A DNA stretch of 47,165 nucleotides from CAYJKB01 sp964370625 (lineage in GTDB: Bacteria; Bacillota; Clostridia; Oscillospirales; Butyricicoccaceae), in the NCBI GenBank assembly GCA_964370625.1, contig CAYJKB010000013.1, positions 1 to 47,165 of the forward strand. Direction: 5' to 3'. Positions 42,356-47,165 of the stretch are shown here, in pieces. The translations under genes were made by a program, and so were the position numbers. Position 1 is the stretch's first letter, and every line of letters begins with the position of its first letter. Under the pieces are notes generated by a model, which saw only the letters and a list, made by a program, of their open reading frames with translations, was not told the origin of the DNA and made no database searches.

Positions 42356-43351
42356 TTATTTTTTAAGCCAAGACATCATTTTACGAAGTTTTGCACCAAC
42401 AGTTTCTACTGGATGTTCAGCTTCTACACGACGAGTAGCTAGGAATTTAGCATTTCTGCCAGCTTTATTTTCAATCATCCATTCAGATGCAAATACACCA
42501 GTTTGGATTTCGTTTAGGATTTTTTTCATTTCTTTGCGAGTTTCTTCAGTTACAATTCTTTTACCAGTTCTGTAATCGCCGTACTCAGCTGTGTTAGAGA
42601 TAGAGTATCTCATTTTTGCAAATCCACCTTCGTTGATTAGGTCAACAATAAGTTTCATTTCGTGAACACACTCAAAGTATGCCATTTCTGGAGAATAACC
42701 AGCTTCTACAAGTGTATCAAAACCAGCTTTCATAAGCTCTGTTACACCACCACAAAGAACTGCTTGCTCACCGAATAGGTCAGTTTCAGTTTCTTCACGG
42801 AAGTTAGTTTCCATGATACCAGCTCTAGCACCACCGATACCAGCAGCATAAGCCATTGCAAAATCTCTTGCACGGCCAGAGTTATCTTGGTGTACAGCTA
42901 CAAGAGTTGGAACACCACGACCTTGCATGTATTGGCTACGAACTGTGTGGCCAGGTCCTTTTGGAGCTACCATTACAACGTCAACGTTTTTAGGAGCTAC
43001 GATAAGGTTAAAGTGAATGTTAAAACCATGAGCGAACATTAGAACGTCGCCTTCTTTTAGGTTTGATGCAATGCTAGCATTGTAAATATCAGCTTGTAGT
43101 TCGTCTGGAGTTAAAATCATAACTAAATCACCAGCTTTAGCAGCATCAGCGATATCCATAACTTTAAGACCTGCAGCTTCAGCTTTAGCTGTGTGTGCAG
43201 AACCAGGACGAAGACCAACAACAACATTTACACCACTTTCGTGTAAGTTGATAGCGTGTGCGTGACCTTGAGAACCAAAGCCGATAATAGCAACAGTTTT
43301 ACCATCAAGAAGAGCTAGGTTACAATCGTTTTCATAGTACATTTTAGACAT
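42356..43351 (-). CDS. ilvC: Ketol-acid reductoisomerase
   Basis: The 331-residue class I KARI has nucleotide motif GFGSQGHAHAINL, then VGLRPGS, whose loop length and Arg/Ser suggest NADPH use. It also has MVAPKGPGHTVR, the metal-binding DLFGEQAVLCGG, and YSISNTAEYGD near the C-terminus. It converts acetolactate or acetohydroxybutyrate to the dihydroxy acid. An AGGAAAAT site precedes the ATG. It follows ilvN by about 100 bases on the minus strand. Confidence 0.96.
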   Translation of the reverse strand: MSKMYYENDCNLALLDGKTVAIIGFGSQGHAHAINLHESGVNVVVGLRPGSAHTAKAEAAGLKVMDIADAAKAGDLVMILTPDELQADIYNASIASNLKEGDVLMFAHGFNIHFNLIVAPKNVDVVMVAPKGPGHTVRSQYMQGRGVPTLVAVHQDNSGRARDFAMAYAAGIGGARAGIMETNFREETETDLFGEQAVLCGGVTELMKAGFDTLVEAGYSPEMAYFECVHEMKLIVDLINEGGFAKMRYSISNTAEYGDYRTGKRIVTEETRKEMKKILNEIQTGVFASEWMIENKAGRNAKFLATRRVEAEHPVETVGAKLRKMMSWLKK

Positions 43352-43452
43352 TTTAAATTTTCCTCCATTTAATTATGTAAATTTACATCCTTATTTATTT
43401 TAATTGATAAAAAGGTTTTTTGCAAGGGATAAGTGCCAGATTTCAGCAGATT

Positions 43453-43947
43453 TTACAAACTTTTTGTATTCTTTGATTTTTTCATTGCTGTAATCCCTGT
43501 ACGACACATATCTATTATATCATACTTTTCTAGAATTTCAAGATATGCGTCTACTCTACTTGGCATATCAGCTAAAACAAGTGTAATTGTATCATTAGTT
43601 TGTTCAAGAACTCTTGAAGATAAAATATGTGATAATTCATCAATATTTAGCACTAAATCAGCGCCAGTTCTAATACGAACAATTAAAAGTTCTTTGCAGA
43701 AGCTATCTTCTTCAATTAAATGTTCAACTGAAATAACTTCAACTAATTTTTGCACTTGTTTTTTAATTTGTTCTAAGATATATTCATCACCCAAAACCAC
43801 CATTACAATTTTAGAGATTTTAGGATTATTAGTTGTAGATACTGTAAGGCTTTCGATGTTAAATCCACGTCTACCAAAAAGTGCAGATATGCGAGCTAGT
43901 ACACCTGAATTATTTTGAACGATAATATTTAATATATATTTTTTCAC
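43453..43947 (-). CDS. ilvN: Acetolactate synthase small (regulatory) subunit
   Basis: The 164-residue protein has an N-terminal ACT domain (IIVQNNSGVLARISALFGRRGFNIESLTVS) that binds valine for feedback inhibition, and a C-terminal ALS small-subunit domain. It starts 13 bases after the ilvB stop with a GGAGGGG site, so it is co-translated with its catalytic partner. The IlvH/IlvN name is a matter of convention. Confidence 0.94.
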   Translation of the reverse strand: MKKYILNIIVQNNSGVLARISALFGRRGFNIESLTVSTTNNPKISKIVMVVLGDEYILEQIKKQVQKLVEVISVEHLIEEDSFCKELLIVRIRTGADLVLNIDELSHILSSRVLEQTNDTITLVLADMPSRVDAYLEILEKYDIIDMCRTGITAMKKSKNTKSL

Positions 43948-43960
43948 AATGTACCCCTCC

Positions 43961-45622
43961 TTACTTCATTATTACTTCATCAACTGTTCCACCCGCTGGA
44001 ATCATTGGTAATACACGTTCGTCAGCATGTATTAAACATTCAATTATGCAGTAAGTGCCGAGTTTATACGCTTCGTCTAATGCTTTTTCAAGCTCTGCTT
44101 TCGTGCGACATCTAAAACCTGTAGCTCCAAAAGCTTCAGCAAGTTTTACATAATCTGTTTTTCTGCCATGAACTGTGCTTGAATAACGTTTATCATAAAG
44201 TGAAGTTTGCCATTGGAACACCATGCCTAATACATTATTGTTTAATAGCACTGTTACAAGTGGAGTTTTATAAGATACGCAAGTTGCAATTTCATTTAAA
44301 TTCATATGGAAACTTCCGTCCCCTGTAATATGTGCTACAGGCTTATTAGGACATGCAGTTTTAGCACCAATTGCAGCACCTAAACCAAATCCCATTGTTC
44401 CCAAGCCACCAGAAGTTAAAAATGATCGTGGTTTCGAACAATCACAATATTGTGCAGCCCACATTTGATGTTGCCCAACATCTGTAACAACTATACCATC
44501 ATGACCTATTTGTTTTGAAACAGCATCCATAATTTGATGTGGTTTTAAAATTGTATCACTATTTTCTGGAGTATAGTCTCTTGTTTTGTATTCATCAATG
44601 GTTTTAAACCATTCTGTTCTATCTTTCTTTTCAATAAGTGGCAAAAGTTTTGAAAGGGCAAATTTCACATCAGCAACAAGGTTATAATTTACGCCTACAT
44701 TTTTGCCAATTTCAGCATCATCAATATCAATATGAATGATTTTTGATTCTTTCGCAAATTCACCTTGCTTTGTAGCCACCCTATCAGAAAATCTTGCACC
44801 GATTGCAATAAGAACATCAGCATTATCAGCAGCATATGATGCTGATACTTTACCATGCATACCAACCATTCCAAGACATAGTGGATGACTTCTATCCATT
44901 CCACCAATACCCATCATCGTATGACAAGCTGGAATATTAGCTTTTTCTAAAAATTCTATTAAAATTTCTGATGCTTCTGAAGAAATTACACCACCACCAA
45001 AATAAACAACAGGTTTTTTGCTGTCATTAATCAGCTGTGCCACTTGTTCGATTGTATTTTTATTAAGTTTAAAAGTTTGCTCCATGATATCAGGAGGCAT
45101 CGCTATATAATCATGAACTGCTGCTGTAATATCTTTTGGTATATCTACAAGTACAGGCCCTGGTCTATCGCTATGTGCTATTTTGAAAGCTGCACGAAGT
45201 GTGTCTGCAAGTTCTGATACATCACGAACTACAAAGTTATGTTTTGTAATTGGCATTGTAATCCCTGCAATATACACTTCTTGGAAACTATCACGCCCAA
45301 TAAGGCTACGGCCTACGTTACCTGTAATAGCAACCATCGGAACTGAATCCATATAAGCTGTTGCAATACCTGTTACGAGGTTTGTAGCACCAGGCCCTGA
45401 TGTAGCTAAAACTACACCTGTCTTCCCTGTCGCTCTTGCATATCCATCTGCTGCATGTGCAGCGCCTTGTTCATGAGCTGTTAGTATATGATTTATTTTA
45501 TCTTGATACTTATAAAGAGCATCATAAATATTAAGGACTGCGCCACCTGGGTAACCAAAAATTGTATCAACGCCATGTTCTAAAAGTACATTAATTAAAA
45601 TATCTGAACCGTTTAGTTTCAT
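43961..45622 (-). CDS. ilvB: Acetolactate synthase large (catalytic) subunit
   Basis: The protein is 553 residues from the ATG at 45622, which has AGGAGGAGG just upstream; the open frame extends eight codons further without a site. ThDP-enzyme landmarks are GYPGGAVLNIYDAL, catalytic Glu in LTAHEQGAAHAADGYARATG, the GDGSFHMNLNEIAT cofactor motif and NNNVLGMVFQWQ. It condenses pyruvate to acetolactate, the first common step of valine, leucine and isoleucine synthesis. It is the first gene of the operon behind the T-box leader. Confidence 0.96.
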   Translation of the reverse strand: MKLNGSDILINVLLEHGVDTIFGYPGGAVLNIYDALYKYQDKINHILTAHEQGAAHAADGYARATGKTGVVLATSGPGATNLVTGIATAYMDSVPMVAITGNVGRSLIGRDSFQEVYIAGITMPITKHNFVVRDVSELADTLRAAFKIAHSDRPGPVLVDIPKDITAAVHDYIAMPPDIMEQTFKLNKNTIEQVAQLINDSKKPVVYFGGGVISSEASEILIEFLEKANIPACHTMMGIGGMDRSHPLCLGMVGMHGKVSASYAADNADVLIAIGARFSDRVATKQGEFAKESKIIHIDIDDAEIGKNVGVNYNLVADVKFALSKLLPLIEKKDRTEWFKTIDEYKTRDYTPENSDTILKPHQIMDAVSKQIGHDGIVVTDVGQHQMWAAQYCDCSKPRSFLTSGGLGTMGFGLGAAIGAKTACPNKPVAHITGDGSFHMNLNEIATCVSYKTPLVTVLLNNNVLGMVFQWQTSLYDKRYSSTVHGRKTDYVKLAEAFGATGFRCRTKAELEKALDEAYKLGTYCIIECLIHADERVLPMIPAGGTVDEVIMK

Positions 45623-45643
45623 GCAAATCCTCCTCCTAAATTT

Positions 45644-45932
45644 CAAAAAATAAAAGCCTTCATCTCAAATAAGAGACAAAGACTAAAAAATCCCTGCGGT
45701 ACCACTCTTGTTGTCGAAAATCGACCACTTAAAGAGGCATTATAAATGCCAAACTGAATAACGACAGTCAACCGTCATGGCTTACGCAAATAGAATTACT
45801 ATCCTTCAGCCTGCTGCTATCTTGACTACTTTCATATGCAACCGGGTACTGTCTTACACCAGACGACAGCTCTCTAAAACACCAATGTGCAACTACTCTT
45901 CAAGGTCACTGCATTTAAGCAATATTTAGATA
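45644..45932 (-). promoter_or_regulatory. T-box leader controlling ilvB-N-C-D
   Basis: On the minus strand the T-box sequence AGAGTGGTACCGCAGGGA (45709-45692) precedes a terminator, AGTCTTTGTCTC pairing with GAGATGAAGGCT and then TTTTATTTTTT. Upstream lies a stem I with AGAGAGCTG and TGGTG elements and a CTTGA/TCAAG base. The leader senses uncharged tRNA and lets transcription continue when the amino acid is scarce. By gene content it should read a branched-chain amino acid codon; the specifier triplet could not be fixed with confidence by eye. Confidence 0.9.
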
Positions 45933-45938
45933 CTATTT

Positions 45939-45967
45939 ATTATATAGTTTTTTCATAAAAATGTCAA
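45939..45967 (-). promoter_or_regulatory. Consensus promoter of the ilv operon
   Basis: On the minus strand TTGACA (45967-45962) and TATAAT (45944-45939), both perfect, are exactly 17 bp apart. Initiation is thus strong and control is left to the T-box. Confidence 0.85.
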
Positions 45968-46100
45968 TATCTTTTTATAATTTGTCATTTTGTTAAATAA
46001 ATAACGGAATTAATTTAGATTACTCTTTGAAATTTATACATATTTATGTAATTTTTTACTAATAATAACATTAAATTATAGTTAGAAGGAGAAATGAACT

Positions 46101-46781
46101 ATGACAATTTCATTTATTCGCACATTAATTTTATATTGTATAGTTGTTTTAGCACTTAGAATTATGGGTAAACGTCAAATTGGTGAATTATCTCCATCTG
46201 AACTTGTTGTAACAATTCTAGCTTCTGAACTTGCCTCTATTCCTATGCAGGATTTTGATTTGCCTCTTGTTACTGGAATTGTGCCGATATTTACATTAAT
46301 TTCACTTGAAATTTTAATTTCTTTTCTATGCATGAAAAGTGTAAAATTTCGTAAGATTATAAGTGGCAATCCTTGTATTATAGTTCGAGAAGGTAAATTC
46401 GAGCGTCAAAAGATGTTTGAAATGAGATTAAATGTAGATGAAGTCATGGAAGAACTTAGAATTAATGGTGTTGCTGATGTTGCTGATGTAAAATATGCGA
46501 TAGTGGAAACAAATGGTACGTTAAGCGTAATTTTGAAACCTTCTGCACGAGCTGTGACAGCTGATGATTTAGATATAACTATTAAAAAAACTGGTTTGCC
46601 ACTTACCGTTATCAATGATGGCAAAATAATTCATGAAAATCTTAGAAAAACAGAAAAAACTGAAGCATTTTTAAACCAATCTTTGAAAAATAATAATATT
46701 TCAAAGATTTCAGAAGTGTTCATTATGACTATCGATGATTATGATAATATTTTTATCCAAAGAAAGAGTGAGTTTAATTGA
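46101..46781 (+). CDS. DUF421 (YetF-type) membrane protein
   Basis: The 226-residue protein has three N-terminal helices with the family signature LRIMGKRQIGELSPSELVVTILASELASIPM. The C-terminal cytoplasmic DUF421 domain includes NPCIIVREGKFERQKM and ELRINGVADVADVKYAIVETNGTLSVI. YetF-type proteins are linked to spore and membrane functions in Bacillus, but their activity is not settled. An AGAAGGAGAA site precedes the ATG. The next gene starts at a TTG overlapping its stop, forming the common DUF421-DUF4363 pair. Confidence 0.88.
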   Translation: MTISFIRTLILYCIVVLALRIMGKRQIGELSPSELVVTILASELASIPMQDFDLPLVTGIVPIFTLISLEILISFLCMKSVKFRKIISGNPCIIVREGKFERQKMFEMRLNVDEVMEELRINGVADVADVKYAIVETNGTLSVILKPSARAVTADDLDITIKKTGLPLTVINDGKIIHENLRKTEKTEAFLNQSLKNNNISKISEVFIMTIDDYDNIFIQRKSEFN

Positions 46782-47158
46782 GACGTTTAATTATAGCTAT
46801 ATGTTTACTAATAATAATCGGTACAGCATGTGTATTTTCTACAATGAAGCTTACACAGCATGTGGAAGATATGATTAATTTAATTAACACTGCAGATACT
46901 TATGCTGTGAATAAAGAATATGAACTTTGGGCTGATACGGCTTATATGGTAGCTGTGAAATGGCATGAAATATCAGTTTTCATAGGCTCTATTGCTCGTC
47001 ATAATGAGCTTGATGATATTGCTCTTAAACTTCAAAGTTATAGTTTTTATGCTGAATATCGAGATTTCGAGCGATACATGGAACATTCAACTGTGTTAAA
47101 AGCTTATTTATATCATTTAGTTGAAGCTGAACTTCCTATTATTAAGAATATTTTTTAA
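46778..47158 (+). CDS. DUF4363 family protein
   Basis: The 126-residue protein has an N-terminal membrane anchor (LIIAICLLIIIGTACVF), then a mostly helical extracellular domain. It contains the family's ELWADTAYMVAVKWHEISVFIGSIARHNELDDI stretch and a YRDFERYMEHS helix. It starts at a TTG within the TTGA overlap with the DUF421 gene, so the two are translationally coupled and probably work together. Function is unknown. Confidence 0.82.
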   Translation: MRRLIIAICLLIIIGTACVFSTMKLTQHVEDMINLINTADTYAVNKEYELWADTAYMVAVKWHEISVFIGSIARHNELDDIALKLQSYSFYAEYRDFERYMEHSTVLKAYLYHLVEAELPIIKNIF

Positions 47159-47165
47159 ACAAAAT

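Overview
The window is AT-rich DNA from a low-GC Gram-positive anaerobe, most likely a Clostridia member (Lachnospirales-like). This rests on strong AGGAGG ribosome binding sites, several TTG starts, an L27 with an N-terminal extension cut by Prp, a T-box leader, a tandem glycine riboswitch, a YesM/YesN-type two-component pair and Firmicutes-type gal, mgl and ilv operons. Five runs of exactly 100 N mark joins between contigs; three of them have identical sequence on both sides. No tRNA, rRNA, CRISPR array, phage or transposase gene was seen.

Layout. 1-2,630: the edge of a MATE transporter, then rplU-prp-rpmA with a leader RNA, and obgE. 2,912-6,525 (minus): an operon of a 2-hydroxyacid dehydrogenase, an archaeal-type (type II) GAPDH, an archaeal-type phosphoglycerate kinase and a small unknown protein, behind an 18-bp palindrome that looks like a Rex (NADH-sensing) operator. 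6,895-13,507: an isochorismatase-fold hydrolase, a membrane-anchored RsgI-middle/PepSY protein with a very long Asp-rich tail, a DUF4358 lipoprotein, a DUF368 (PopT-type) transporter, a zinc phospholipase C-like protein, ybaK and an unknown single-pass membrane protein. 13,602-21,248: DUF1294, a CDF cation transporter, pyrC, a ccdA-tlpA pair, a queuosine-precursor transporter behind a candidate preQ1-I riboswitch, an S1-domain protein and an archaeal-type aspartyl-tRNA synthetase.

21,390-21,845 (minus) holds a complete tandem glycine riboswitch with promoter and terminator but no gene behind it. 21,960-37,413 is a galactose region. It has galK-galE-galT-galM (minus), a PocR-AraC regulator divergent from a uroporphyrinogen-decarboxylase-like gene, a YesN-like response regulator, a YesM-like sensor kinase and an extra sugar-binding lipoprotein, then mglB-mglA-mglC. 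The likely logic is that the extra binding protein and kinase sense an external sugar, the response regulator turns on mgl import through direct repeats upstream of the mglB promoter, and the Leloir enzymes convert galactose to glucose-1-phosphate.

37,543-40,487 holds a small membrane protein and a c-di-GMP protein with a degenerate GGDEF motif and an intact EAL motif, flanked by two copies of a two-hairpin intergenic repeat. 40,507-45,967 (minus) is the branched-chain amino acid operon ilvB-ilvN-ilvC-ilvD under a T-box leader. The window ends with a DUF421/DUF4363 pair.

The best candidates for something undescribed are the Rex-linked archaeal-type GAPDH/PGK/hydroxyacid dehydrogenase operon and the gene-less tandem glycine riboswitch.
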